The notes: generated by a model from the letters alone, not told the origin. A stretch of DNA of 64,000 bases from JAFALK01 sp042701975 (GCA_042701975.1 CP170561.1:3100001-3164000); one strand, 5' to 3'. Positions 51,454-60,537 are shown, counted from the first letter of the stretch. Program-made: numbers and translations.

Positions 51454-52926
51454 TCAGGCGCGCTTGGGCAACACCAGCTGGACGACCACGGCCACGACGA
51501 TGTTCACGGCCAGGGCGATCAGACCTGTGTACATCGAGAAGTTGTCGCCGCCGATCGTGAGCGTGTGCACGGGCTTCACGCCGTCGGCCACAGCCATCCA
51601 CGAGCCGGCGACGATGCCGACCAGCCAGCCGGCCAGCAGCGCGGGGGCTTGGAGCTTGCGGGTGAACAGGCCGAAGACGAGGGCAGGGAAGGTCTGCAAG
51701 ATCCACACACCGCCGAGCAGTTGGAGGTCCAACGCGAACTTGGTGGGCAGCAGCAGGATGCAGGCCAGCGCGCCGACCTTGACGACCAGCGACACCATCT
51801 TTGCCACCTTCTCTTCCTGGGCCGGCGTCACGTTGCTGTTGACGTAGGGCTTCCAGAAATTGCGGGTGAAGAGATTGGCCGCGCCGATGGACATTACGGC
51901 CGCCGGCACCAGTGCGCCGATGGCAATCGCCGAGAAGGCGAAGCCCGTGAACCACGAGGGGAACAGCGTTGAGAACAACGCCGGCACGATGTCGTTGTTG
52001 CTCTTGACATGAAGGTGTGCGGCATAGCCCATGAAGCCCAGCAGGGCGATCAGGCCCAGCAGTACGGTGTAGGCCGGCAGGAAGATCGCGTTCTGGCGGA
52101 TGGTGCGCTCGTTCTTGGCGGCGAAGATGCCTGTCAGCGTGTGCGGATACATGAACGCAGCCAAGGCCGATCCCAGCGCCAGGGTGGCGAACGGCAGCAT
52201 CTGCGCTGGCTTGAGCGTGATGCCGGTGGCACCGCCCTTGGCGGCGAAAGCGCCCTTGGCGGCGGCGAAGACCTGGCCATAGCCGCCGAGCTTCATCGGC
52301 ACCACGACCACGGCCACGAGCACCACGATGTAGATCATCAGGTCCTTGACGAAGGCGATCAGCGCCGGAGCACGCAGGCCCGCCGAGTAGGTGTAGAGCG
52401 CCAGCACGATGAAGGCGGCCGCCAGCGGCAGCTCGCCCGTCAGACCCAGGCCCTGGATCACAGCCTGCATGCCCACGAGCTGCAGCGCGATGTAGGGCAT
52501 GGTGGCCACGATGCCGGTCAGTGCCACGGCACCTTCGAGGGCGCGCGAGCCATAGCGGCCGAACACGACGTCAGCCGCCGTGACGTGACCGCCCTTGGCC
52601 GCTTCCTTCCACAGCTTGGGCATGATGGCGAAGACGATCGGGTAGACCACGATCGTGTACGGCAGTGCGAAAAAGCCGTACGCGCCGACTGCGTAGACCA
52701 GGGCCGGCACGGCGATCACGGTGTAGGCGGTGTAGAAATCGCCGCCGACCAGAAACCAGGTGATCCAGGCGCCGAAGTTGCGGCCGCCCAGGCCCCATTC
52801 GTCGAGGTGGGCGCCCTTGTGGGCCGAGCCCCGCTGCCAGCGCGAGGCCAGGAAGCCCACCACCGTGACCAGCGCGAAGAAGAAGACGAAGACCGCCAGC
52901 GCGACCCAGTTGATGTTGTCCGACAT
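51454..52926 (-). CDS. Sodium:solute symporter, monocarboxylate uptake type (MctP-like)
   Basis: A 490-residue SSS-family permease with about 13 helices. The segment DEWGLGGRNFGAWITWFLVGGDFYTAYTVIAVPALVYA is characteristic of the MctP subgroup, which takes up lactate, pyruvate, acetate or propionate. It follows the DUF3311 gene by three bases, the standard small-plus-large arrangement in this subgroup. Two-component genes lie on either side. The exact substrate is inferred. Confidence 0.9.
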   Translation of the reverse strand: MSDNINWVALAVFVFFFALVTVVGFLASRWQRGSAHKGAHLDEWGLGGRNFGAWITWFLVGGDFYTAYTVIAVPALVYAVGAYGFFALPYTIVVYPIVFAIMPKLWKEAAKGGHVTAADVVFGRYGSRALEGAVALTGIVATMPYIALQLVGMQAVIQGLGLTGELPLAAAFIVLALYTYSAGLRAPALIAFVKDLMIYIVVLVAVVVVPMKLGGYGQVFAAAKGAFAAKGGATGITLKPAQMLPFATLALGSALAAFMYPHTLTGIFAAKNERTIRQNAIFLPAYTVLLGLIALLGFMGYAAHLHVKSNNDIVPALFSTLFPSWFTGFAFSAIAIGALVPAAVMSIGAANLFTRNFWKPYVNSNVTPAQEEKVAKMVSLVVKVGALACILLLPTKFALDLQLLGGVWILQTFPALVFGLFTRKLQAPALLAGWLVGIVAGSWMAVADGVKPVHTLTIGGDNFSMYTGLIALAVNIVVAVVVQLVLPKRA

Positions 52927-52929
52927 GGC

Positions 52930-53121
52930 TTACTCCCCGCTCTCTTTGTTGTTCTGCTCTTCGCCGCGATTGACGAACCAGATCAGCAGCGAAGTGATTG
53001 GCACCCAGGCGAACAGATACCAGTAGAAGAAGGGGAAGCCCAGCAGCGAGGGCTCTTCCTGGTTGTAGAGGGGAACGGCCAGCAGCCCGATGAAGGGCAA
53101 TAGAAGCAGAAGGCGGCGCAC
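52930..53121 (-). CDS. DUF3311 small membrane protein, symporter partner
   Basis: A 63-residue protein from GTG 53121, with AGGAGA six bases upstream. It has two hydrophobic segments (RRLLLLLPFIGLLAVPLYN and FFYWYLFAWVPITSLLIWFV). DUF3311 genes precede SSS monocarboxylate symporters in many Proteobacteria and probably stabilise or modulate them. The frame extends further upstream, but that part would cover the ribosome site. Confidence 0.85.
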   Translation of the reverse strand: MRRLLLLLPFIGLLAVPLYNQEEPSLLGFPFFYWYLFAWVPITSLLIWFVNRGEEQNNKESGE

Positions 53122-53285
53122 GCAGGTCTCCTGTAGTTTTAAGAATGTGGCGAGCAGTGTCGTGACGTGCGCCGCCCCGCGCATCCGTCAGAGCGCGCAA
53201 CATCTCGCGTGGGACCACCTAAGGGATAACGCTTGGGTTCAGCGTCAAGCAGAGCGTCAGGAAGCGCGCCAGGACTGCGGCTTGC

Positions 53286-53915
53286 TCATCTGTGCTCGCG
53301 CGTGTGCTCCACGGCGTACTTGATCAGTTCGGCCTGACCGTCCAGCTCCAGCTTGCGCTTGATGTTCTGGCGGTGAGCCTCGACCGTGCGCACGCTTAGG
53401 CTCAGTTCGCGGGCGATCTGCTTGCTCGACCAGCCGCGGCCCAGGGCCACGAGGATCTGGCTCTCGCGCGCCGAGAACACCGGCTTGGGAGTCTGGTTGC
53501 GGAACAGGCGCCGCGAGACCTCCGGACTGAGGAAGGTGCCGCCGGCGGCTACCGCATCGATGGCTGCGACGATCTCGCTGGCCGGTGCGTCCTTCAGCAC
53601 ATAGCCGCGCGCCCCGGCCTGCATGGCGCGCTGCACGTACTCGGGGTTGTCGTACATGCTCAGCATCAGCACCTTCAGGCCCGGATGCTCCGCCAGCAGC
53701 CGCGCGGTCATGTCGATGCCGTTGACGTCCTTCATGCCGACATCGGCCAGCACGACATCGGGCCGGTGCATGCCCACCTGCTGCTGCGCCTCGCCGGCGT
53801 TGCCGGCCTCGCCGACCACGTCGAAGCGCGTCAGCGATCCGAGCCGCGCTCGCAGGCCGTCGCGCACGAGCGGATGGTCATCCACGAGGAGCAGTCGGAT
53901 AGGTGGGGCGCCCAT
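53286..53915 (-). CDS. Response regulator, NarL/LuxR type
   Basis: A 209-residue regulator from ATG 53915 (MGAPPIRLLLVDDHPLVRDGL). Receiver domain with phospho-acceptor aspartate in DVVLADVGMKDVNGID and lysine in YVLKDAP. The LuxR-type HTH lies near residues 145-205 (FSARESQILVALGRGWSSKQIARELSLSVRTVEAHRQNIKRKL). It sits upstream of the DUF3311-symporter pair on the same strand and probably pairs with the kinase at 49995. Confidence 0.92.
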   Translation of the reverse strand: MGAPPIRLLLVDDHPLVRDGLRARLGSLTRFDVVGEAGNAGEAQQQVGMHRPDVVLADVGMKDVNGIDMTARLLAEHPGLKVLMLSMYDNPEYVQRAMQAGARGYVLKDAPASEIVAAIDAVAAGGTFLSPEVSRRLFRNQTPKPVFSARESQILVALGRGWSSKQIARELSLSVRTVEAHRQNIKRKLELDGQAELIKYAVEHTREHR

Positions 53916-54102
53916 GCGGACAGTTTGCCTGAATCGGAATGAGCAGGTGTTCTGAGCGCTTGTGCATGACAAATTGACCCGCTCGATGGTCGCCAGCAGC
54001 GATGAGGGCTGCGCAAGTTGTCATCGTCTACCACGGTGGCATGGGTAGGCAAGCCGAAGCGCAGCTTGCGAAGGACGTTGGATGCCTGCTGCTACGCGCT
54101 TG

Positions 54103-54450
54103 TCAGAGGTCCGCCGCGGTTGCTTCTGTTGCGAGCCCAGCCGCCAGCCAACCGGTGATGCCGGCGGACATGACTTTCACGTCAAGAAAACCCAGCTGGC
54201 GCGCACGTCTGGCAGCATTCGGCGCCTTGCGGCACAGCGGGTTCGAACAGTAGAAGACCAACGGTGTTGACCGCTCGGCCGGCAGATCGGCGACCGTGAA
54301 GTCAAGCGGTAGATGCGCAGCACCTGGCACATGCGCGGCCGCCCATTGCCCACGAGCATTGAGGTCGAACACGCGGACCACGCCTTCGCCCAGGCTGACT
54401 TGCAGCGCGGCGGGCGAGATGGATTTCAGGCCGTACAGGAGGGCGAGCAT
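54103..54450 (-). CDS. Rhodanese-like sulfurtransferase domain protein
   Basis: A 115-residue single-domain rhodanese. The fold is seen in VRVFDLNARGQWAAAHVPGAAHLPLDF. The active-site loop YCSNPLCRKAPNAARRA carries cysteines 68 and 73, of which Cys68 should hold the persulfide. It is the last of three genes with an SdpR-like repressor and a membrane protein, six bases after the latter. Its sulfur donor and acceptor are unknown. Confidence 0.85.
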   Translation of the reverse strand: MLALLYGLKSISPAALQVSLGEGVVRVFDLNARGQWAAAHVPGAAHLPLDFTVADLPAERSTPLVFYCSNPLCRKAPNAARRARQLGFLDVKVMSAGITGWLAAGLATEATAADL

Positions 54451-54456
54451 GGTGAA

Positions 54457-54858
54457 TCACTTCGCAATGCGACGCGACCACGCGCAGCGCAGCCCCACCA
54501 GCACTGCCACCAGAACGGCCGGCGCCAGCAGACAGATCGCCAAGCGCGCCGCGACGGCGGCGGGTGCCAAGGCGAATGCGAGCGAGTAAGCGACACCGCC
54601 AAGCACCATCACCCATCCCACCAAGCGGCGCATGGCTTGCTCCCGCGCGGGATTGCAGCTGAGACGATCCAAGGGTACGAGCACCTTGGGGATGGCATTG
54701 GCCCAGAGCACCAGAAACGCGCCCACCAACACTCCATTCATGCGAATGACGGCAGCAGCATCCAGACCGTGCCATCCGAACTCACGAGCCAGCACGGGCA
54801 ACAGCACATACGCGGCGGCGATGAGCAGCGCACCTCGTAGCCGGAATTTCATGATCAT
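54457..54858 (-). CDS. Small four-helix membrane protein, SdpI-like by context
   Basis: A 133-residue protein with hydrophobic segments near residues 8-25, 42-62, 80-100 and 103-122. The arrangement RMNGVLVGAFLVLWANAIPK, then RRLVGWVMVLGGVAYSL, recalls SdpI-type immunity proteins, and an SdpR-type repressor gene overlaps its start by four bases. Sequence similarity to SdpI is weak, so the identification rests on neighbourhood. An ATG at 54852 is an alternative start. Confidence 0.65.
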   Translation of the reverse strand: MIMKFRLRGALLIAAAYVLLPVLAREFGWHGLDAAAVIRMNGVLVGAFLVLWANAIPKVLVPLDRLSCNPAREQAMRRLVGWVMVLGGVAYSLAFALAPAAVAARLAICLLAPAVLVAVLVGLRCAWSRRIAK

Positions 54859-55169
54859 GTTTTCCCCTTCCTCTCGTTGTGAATCTTCGGGCCTGGCGCT
54901 TCCAGCGTCACTTTCAGCCCGAATGCCTGGGCAAAACCCATCAGCGCCTCCTCCAGCACCGACATCTTCAGTCGGTAGGTGATGGTGCGCCCGCTCTTCT
55001 CGGCCTCGATCAAATCAGCGGCGACCAAAACGGCGAAGTGCGCGGACATGGTCGGCTTAGACACGTTAAATGCGTCCGCAATCTCGCCAGCACCCAGCGG
55101 GCCCGTCCGTAGCATCTGCAAGACCTGGCGACGTGTGGGATCGGCAAGCGCTTTGAAGATCGAAGTCAT
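54855..55169 (-). CDS. ArsR-type autorepressor (SdpR-like)
   Basis: A 104-residue winged-helix regulator: FKALADPTRRQVLQMLRTGPLGAGEIADAFNVSKPTMSAHFAVLVAADLIEAEKSGRTITYRLKMSVLEEALMGF. This matches the SdpR autorepressor subgroup of ArsR proteins, which lack metal-binding cysteines. None are present here. Start at ATG 55169; a TTAGCTAA palindrome lies ten bases upstream. Confidence 0.9.
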   Translation of the reverse strand: MTSIFKALADPTRRQVLQMLRTGPLGAGEIADAFNVSKPTMSAHFAVLVAADLIEAEKSGRTITYRLKMSVLEEALMGFAQAFGLKVTLEAPGPKIHNERKGKT

Positions 55170-55178
55170 GCAAGATAT

Positions 55179-55186
55179 TTAGCTAA
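55179..55186. promoter_or_regulatory. TTAGCTAA palindrome upstream of the SdpR-like gene
   Basis: A short perfect palindrome within an A+T-rich stretch, ten bases before the start codon. ArsR-type repressors often bind such TTA/TAA dyads, so it is a candidate autorepressor site. Confidence 0.4.
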
Positions 55187-55739
55187 CCATAAAACAATGT
55201 CAAGTGCGGCTTTGCCCGACCCGCATCAACGGCTGCACGGACGACGAACAGTGGATCCGGTCAGTCGTCTATTTGACCAATAGCCGGTCGGTGAAACCAC
55301 GCAATATAATCATCACTACATATCTGTGTAATTAATACCAGTTTGAAATACTCCTGTGAGGAGCGGGGTCAAGCGCGCGCAATCTTGAGCGTATTTACAC
55401 TGGATTTACAAATTTGCAGCATGTAATTAACGGGCAAAAACGTAAATGGAGCCCTTAATTCGTGCCGTCAACAAATCCAGAACTCGTTGCCCGGTACATC
55501 CACTGGCTTTCGGTTTAATCGGGGAGTTTGGCAATGGAATCCGGAGTGAAGCGACTTTGTGATGACCTGGCGCCTTTTAACGCCCCGCAGGAACAACCCT
55601 GCATCTTCCAGAGATTGCATTCCTTTGGATAGGGCGCTGCCCATCATCTCCAGCCCTCTCGCGTGCGCCCGATCTGGCTGCACGCCTGCAACTTCAGCCA
55701 ATTGATGCCATCTCAAAAGAATGGCAGAGGGTCTTGCTC
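55187..55739. other. Non-coding stretch, lower in G+C
   Basis: About 550 bases with no supported gene. The first half (55290-55460) is clearly A+T-richer than the rest of the window and should hold the promoter for the sensor kinase gene. I could not identify a riboswitch, small RNA or gene remnant. Confidence 0.5.
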
Positions 55740-57656
55740 ATGTCCGGTTACCTCAAGAGCATCAGTGTCGGCACAAAGACTGCTCTCGCTTTTGTCACGA
55801 TATCTTTGTTGATGGTGGCGCAAGCAATCTTGGCCATGCGCAACATGTCCGAAATGACCAGCAGTTTTCACGTCGTTTCGGAGAGCGGAATTCCGTCGGT
55901 CAAGAATGCCGGTTCGCTCACGCAAACGATTACGGAATTGCAGTATCGTGAATACCAATTAGCTAAAGCAGCACCGGCCGAAGTATCTGTGGCTCAGCAG
56001 CAGTTGAAATCCAGCCGGGAACGCGTTTCCCAAAGCATCGCGCAAGCGCAGGCGCTGGCTGATACCGACGAAGAGCGCGACCTCGCCCAATTGGCCGAGA
56101 CCCAGTGGAGCAGCTACATTGCACTCGGTGATCGCCCGGGTCAGGTTGCGCTTGGCGAGCCGAAGAGCGAGAGCACGCATCGCTTCGACGATCTGCTGAC
56201 GACGGCGGAGAGCATCGTGCGGGTCAACGCCAATGAGGCGGTGGATGCCACGCACCGTGCCGATTTGAGCTACCGCCGGTCCTACGACGTCACGATGGTT
56301 GCGATCGGTGTTGCGGTTCTTGCAACCCTCACGCTTGGTTGGGGTCTGTCGAGGGGCCTGAGCCGGCGGCTGGCGGAACTGCTCAGCATGAGCCGGCGGA
56401 TCGTCGACGCCGGTCCTTCCGTCATAACGCCCGATGCGGCGGGTACGGACGAAATCGACCAGCTGACGGCAGTGCTTGGCCAGTTGCATGAAAGTCGCCA
56501 TCGGAGCCTCTCGGTCTCCCGACTGACACACGAGTTGCGAACGCCGCTGAACTCCATCCTCGGCTTCGCAGAGCTGATGCTCAGCCAGCGCGATGCCCCC
56601 CTGCCGGAAGCGCACGAGGGCTACGTCCAGCAGATGGTGCAGAGCGGCAAGCACCTGATTCGCCTGATCGACGGCCTGCTGGATCTCTCCAAGATGGAGG
56701 CCGGCCTGGCCCATCTGCGCATGGTCAGCGTGGATGTCGTGGAAGTCATCGAGGAGGCAAGTCGCCTGATCCTGCCGCTGGCGCAGGCGCGCGAGCTGCA
56801 TGTGCAGTTCACACCGATCATGGGGGAGCCCCGGTGGGCTCTTGCAGATCGAACGCGACTCCTGCAGGTGGTGCTGAACCTGCTCAGCAATGCAGTCAAG
56901 TACAACCGGCACGGCGGCACCGTCGAGATCGCGATCCAGGAGGACGTGGCCACCGGGCGGTTGTGCATCGCTATCGGAGACGACGGGCCAGGGATCGCTC
57001 CGCACCACAGGCAAGAGCTGTTCAAGCCCTTTCAGCGCCTTGGCAAGGAAGCTGGCGCCGTCCAAGGCACGGGGCTGGGGCTGGCGATCACCAACAAGCT
57101 CGTGCATCTCATGCATGGCGACATCAACGTGGAAAGCACGCTGGGTGTCGGCAGCCGATTCACGGTCTCCTTGCCCGGCGCTCCCGCGGCGCCATCACTG
57201 CCCAGCATTGTTGTCGGCACGCCAGTTGCACTTGCCCCAATTGCGGCTGCGTCCACTCCCCTTCCTGCGGCATTGCGCCCGCTCTCGGGCACCGTTCTTC
57301 ATGTCGACGACGACGAAGTCAGCCGTATCCTGATGCAGGCGTACTTCCTCAGCCATCCCGGGGTACGCCTGTTGTCAGCGGACGGCGCCGCGTCGGGCAT
57401 CCAGCTGGCCGGCCAAGAGAAGCCAGACCTGATCCTGGTGGACATCTGCATGCCGGAAGTTGACGGCTTCGAGTTCCTGCGCAGCTTGCGCGACAGCCTG
57501 GATCTTGCGGATGTGCGCTGCGTTGCCGTCTCTGCCAACGCGTCCAACGAGGACGCGCAGACGGCGTTCGCTGCCGGCTTTGACGGGTACCTGATGAAGC
57601 CGCTTTCAATGCCAACGCTCTTCGGATGCGTTGATCAATGGCTCCAAACCGCTTGA
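55740..57656 (+). CDS. Hybrid sensor histidine kinase with chemoreceptor-like sensor region and receiver domain
   Basis: A 638-residue membrane protein from ATG 55740 (AGAGGG upstream). The N-terminal part looks like a methyl-accepting receptor: a helix at about 13-33, a periplasmic four-helix bundle (about 35-185; LTQTITELQYREYQLAKA), a second helix near 188-208, and a short HAMP-like linker. Then follow HisKA (SRLTHELRTPLNSILGFAELML, phosphorylated histidine), an ATPase domain (NLLSNAVKYN, GDDGPGI, GTGLGLAITNKL) and a C-terminal receiver (VDDDEVSRILMQAYF, acceptor aspartate in ILVDICMPEVDG, LMKPLSMPTL). The output partner is not adjacent. A chemoreceptor gene follows 66 bp later. Confidence 0.92.
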   Translation: MSGYLKSISVGTKTALAFVTISLLMVAQAILAMRNMSEMTSSFHVVSESGIPSVKNAGSLTQTITELQYREYQLAKAAPAEVSVAQQQLKSSRERVSQSIAQAQALADTDEERDLAQLAETQWSSYIALGDRPGQVALGEPKSESTHRFDDLLTTAESIVRVNANEAVDATHRADLSYRRSYDVTMVAIGVAVLATLTLGWGLSRGLSRRLAELLSMSRRIVDAGPSVITPDAAGTDEIDQLTAVLGQLHESRHRSLSVSRLTHELRTPLNSILGFAELMLSQRDAPLPEAHEGYVQQMVQSGKHLIRLIDGLLDLSKMEAGLAHLRMVSVDVVEVIEEASRLILPLAQARELHVQFTPIMGEPRWALADRTRLLQVVLNLLSNAVKYNRHGGTVEIAIQEDVATGRLCIAIGDDGPGIAPHHRQELFKPFQRLGKEAGAVQGTGLGLAITNKLVHLMHGDINVESTLGVGSRFTVSLPGAPAAPSLPSIVVGTPVALAPIAAASTPLPAALRPLSGTVLHVDDDEVSRILMQAYFLSHPGVRLLSADGAASGIQLAGQEKPDLILVDICMPEVDGFEFLRSLRDSLDLADVRCVAVSANASNEDAQTAFAAGFDGYLMKPLSMPTLFGCVDQWLQTA

Positions 57657-57722
57657 CCGTTTCGGTGCGCGTGAGCGCCGCATCGGTCTGACGATCCCCA
57701 ACGTACGACAAGGACCAACTCC

Positions 57723-59291
57723 ATGCGACTTCTAACGGATCTTCGAATTGGTGTCCGGCTGCTGCTGGGATTCGCGTTGCTGCTGGCGCTGCTGGCGACG
57801 ATCTCCGGCGCGAGCCTGGCACGCATGGGGCGGATCTATGCCAATGTCGACGACATCGTCGATGGCTACAACGAAGAGTCGCGTCTTGCGAGCGAAATGC
57901 AGTTGATCGAGAAAGAGACCGACTCCGACCTCCGCTATCTCGTACTTCTGGACAATCCCGCCGAGATGCGCGGTGTCGTGGACAAGATCAACGCGCAGCG
58001 CGCCGAATACGACAAGACCGAGAACGACCTGGCTGCGCTCTTCAAAGACTCTGCGTCAACGACAGCCGACGAGCAGCGTCTCTTCGAACAGGCGCGACGC
58101 AATAAGCAGGCCTCGCGCCCGGCCATTGACAAGGTCGTCGAACTCGGACTGGAAAACAAGGATGCCGAGGCGATCCATGTGCTGATTCAGGAAGCCGCGC
58201 CTCGGCAGAAGGACTGGTTCGGCGCCTTGCACGACCTCTCCGATCTGGAACGCAAGCTCAGCATTGCGGCTGGCAAAGAAGCCGCCGGCATCTACCATCA
58301 ATCGCGCCTGATCGTGCTGTGCCTGTCCGGCCTGGCGCTTCTGGTTGGCGCTGCGGCTGCGTGGAGCATCGGCCGCTCCATCACTTTGCCCATGCACCGC
58401 GCGATCGCAGCTGCCGAACGGGTGGCGGCTGGCGATCTCGAAGGCGTCATCAAGGCGGAAGGGCGCGACGAATCCGGTCAGCTCCTGCACGCGCTCGCCT
58501 CCATGCAGCGGGCGCTGGTCCAGACGGTCTCGGCAGTGCGTGTGAACGCAGACATCGTGGCCTCGGCCAGCGTGCAGATCGCGCAGGGCAACTCAGACCT
58601 GAGCCAGCGCACCGAGGAGCAGGCCAGCGCGCTGGAGCAGACTTCCGCAACGATGGCGCAGCTCGGCGCGACGGTGAACAACAACGCCGCCAACGCTGCT
58701 CAGGCCAGCAAACTGGCGCTGAGCGCGCAGGACGTTGCCCAGCACGGCGGGACCGTGGTGAACGATGTGGTGACGACCATGCGCGATATCAACGACAGCT
58801 CGCACAAGATCGCCGAGATCATTGGCGTGATCGACGGCATCGCTTTCCAGACCAACATCCTCGCGCTGAACGCTGCCGTCGAGGCAGCGCGCGCCGGAGA
58901 ACAGGGGCGCGGCTTCGCCGTGGTCGCCAGCGAGGTTCGCAATCTTGCCCGTCGCAGCGGCGATGCCGCCAAGGAAATCAAGGCATTGATTGCGACCAGC
59001 GTGGAGCGGGTGAGCCGCGGCACCGAACTCGTGGACCGCGCGGGGCAGACGATGAAGGACGTCGTGACCGCCATTGGACGCGTCACGGAGATCGTCGGCG
59101 AGATCAGCGCCGCTTCTTCCGAACAGGCCACCGGCGTTTCTCAGGTGGGCGAAGCCATCTCCCAAATGGACCGCGTCACGCAGAACAACGCGGCCCTGGT
59201 CGAGGAAAGCGCATCGGCTGCGGAGAGCCTGAGCCAGCAGGCCACCCAACTGGTTGGCTCGGTGTCCTTCTTCAAGCTCTCGGTGGCGTAG
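57723..59291 (+). CDS. Methyl-accepting chemotaxis protein (four-helix-bundle sensor)
   Basis: A 522-residue chemoreceptor: helix 1 near residues 12-32, periplasmic 4HB_MCP domain (about 33-190), helix 2 near 192-212, HAMP (about 213-265), and a cytoplasmic signalling domain with the hairpin tip QTNILALNAAVEAARAGEQGRGFAVVASEVRNLARRS. The class is close to E. coli Tsr/Tar (36H), including AEQASALEQTSATMAQL methylation helix features. No C-terminal CheR-binding pentapeptide is present (ends SFFKLSVA). The ligand is unknown. Confidence 0.94.
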   Translation: MRLLTDLRIGVRLLLGFALLLALLATISGASLARMGRIYANVDDIVDGYNEESRLASEMQLIEKETDSDLRYLVLLDNPAEMRGVVDKINAQRAEYDKTENDLAALFKDSASTTADEQRLFEQARRNKQASRPAIDKVVELGLENKDAEAIHVLIQEAAPRQKDWFGALHDLSDLERKLSIAAGKEAAGIYHQSRLIVLCLSGLALLVGAAAAWSIGRSITLPMHRAIAAAERVAAGDLEGVIKAEGRDESGQLLHALASMQRALVQTVSAVRVNADIVASASVQIAQGNSDLSQRTEEQASALEQTSATMAQLGATVNNNAANAAQASKLALSAQDVAQHGGTVVNDVVTTMRDINDSSHKIAEIIGVIDGIAFQTNILALNAAVEAARAGEQGRGFAVVASEVRNLARRSGDAAKEIKALIATSVERVSRGTELVDRAGQTMKDVVTAIGRVTEIVGEISAASSEQATGVSQVGEAISQMDRVTQNNAALVEESASAAESLSQQATQLVGSVSFFKLSVA

Positions 59292-59297
59292 CAGGCC

Positions 59298-59609
59298 TCA
59301 ACGGCCGTCGCGGCGCGGTCCCGGCTGGACAAGCAGAAAGTCCTCCAGCTTCCGCCCGTTGGCCAACGCCTCCTGCAACCAGCGCGGGCGCTTGCCGCGC
59401 CCGCCCCAGGTGTTGCCGAGGTGATCTCCATACTTCGCGGCCCGACCACCGGCAGCCATTGGGAAAGGCTCGCCGAACAGCTGCTCAGCGGTGATGCCGT
59501 GCAGCGCGATCTCTCTTCGCATCCGCACGACCACATCTCTCTCTAGCTGACTGGCTTCGCGTTGAAGCTCTTCGATTTGCTCGCGCAAATGAGCGAGAGA
59601 CTTGCTCAT
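59298..59609 (-). CDS. H-NS family nucleoid-associated protein
   Basis: A 103-residue protein from ATG 59609. The N-terminal coiled coil (SKSLAHLREQIEELQREASQLERDVVVRMRREI) mediates oligomerisation; the C-terminal DNA-binding segment contains NTWGGRGKRPRWLQEALANGRKLEDFL, the betaproteobacterial version of the H-NS AT-hook-like core. It probably silences A+T-rich or acquired DNA. It is convergent with the chemoreceptor gene seven bases away. From 59610 to 59855 I see no other gene. Confidence 0.92.
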   Translation of the reverse strand: MSKSLAHLREQIEELQREASQLERDVVVRMRREIALHGITAEQLFGEPFPMAAGGRAAKYGDHLGNTWGGRGKRPRWLQEALANGRKLEDFLLVQPGPRRDGR

Positions 59610-59855
59610 GGAATCCACGCCTCCTGACCACCGGACCATCTCACCGCCCGACCTTAGCATCGCAACCGGTATCCATTCGCTGGTTTAGCCTAGCGTTGCC
59701 ACCGCATATCGGTGCGAGATTTACGCAGCCCAACACAGTGCCCGTGATCGTAAAGCGCCGGTGAGTTGTTTGTTGCTGGCCGATACAAGGTGCGAAGACA
59801 GAGCGGAAACCTTGCTCGCCTACATTCGGCGGTTTCCCGATTCTTCGGAGCCTTC

Positions 59856-60407
59856 ATGGATCAGCTGAATGCGGCGACCTCAAGGGTTGCGACGCGCGAC
59901 TTCAAGTGGAAGTTCAAGGTCATTGCCGGTGCGCTGGTGGTCGCCGCGATAGTGTCTACGATCGTTGATCTTGCATGGCGCGACGCTGTCAGAGAAGCGC
60001 AGAGGGCCCAAGCCTGGCCCAGCGTCCAAGGAACGGTGCGCCAGTCTGCGATCGAGCAGAACTGCGGCAAGGGGAGTCGATCGAAGTTCTATCCGCTCGT
60101 TCGCTACGACTACCAAGTGGATGGCGTGATGTATCAAGGCCAGCGATACGCCATCGGTGTGCGGGACTGCGGTGACGCAGTAGCCATGCGCGCCATTGCC
60201 GACCGTTATGCTGAAGGGAAATCCACGACTGTTTGGTACAAGCCGGGCCACGCAGCGGAATCAACGCTGACGGTCGGAAAGGCCACAAGCCGCACGTTTG
60301 TCGAGATTCAGGGGGCTGAGGTGTTCCTGGCCGTAGCCATTCCCTTTGCCGCTCTGCTCTTCTACAAATCTCGATCGACCTCGGCGGAATGCGCCACTGC
60401 TTGCTAA
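59856..60407 (+). CDS. DUF3592 membrane protein
   Basis: A 183-residue protein from ATG 59856 (GGAG upstream). One membrane helix near residues 22-40, a periplasmic or external DUF3592 beta-domain (about 50-145: WPSVQGTVRQSAIEQNCGKGSRSKFYPLVRYDYQVDGVMYQGQRYAIG) and a C-terminal helix (VFLAVAIPFAALLFY). Function unknown. Two cysteines (NCGKG and RDCGD) may pair. Confidence 0.82.
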   Translation: MDQLNAATSRVATRDFKWKFKVIAGALVVAAIVSTIVDLAWRDAVREAQRAQAWPSVQGTVRQSAIEQNCGKGSRSKFYPLVRYDYQVDGVMYQGQRYAIGVRDCGDAVAMRAIADRYAEGKSTTVWYKPGHAAESTLTVGKATSRTFVEIQGAEVFLAVAIPFAALLFYKSRSTSAECATAC

Positions 60408-60537
60408 GCAAGGCGTCATCCCTAAGCTCGAAAGAAGTATTTGCATGGCAGCCTCACCGCAAAGCCCTGAGCCGCGGCAGGATCCATTACGACGTCACGC
60501 TTGAGCGGTACAGAACCACAGACGATGACCGAGTGAT

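Noticed and set aside
53122..53285. GCTTG/CAAGC inverted repeat in the gap upstream of the DUF3311 gene as a regulator site
   Set aside because: Only five-base arms with a ten-base spacer; this occurs by chance too easily to report as a site.
55468..55716. Small minus-strand frame upstream of the hybrid kinase
   Set aside because: No ribosome site or recognisable domain; more likely part of the untranslated leader region.
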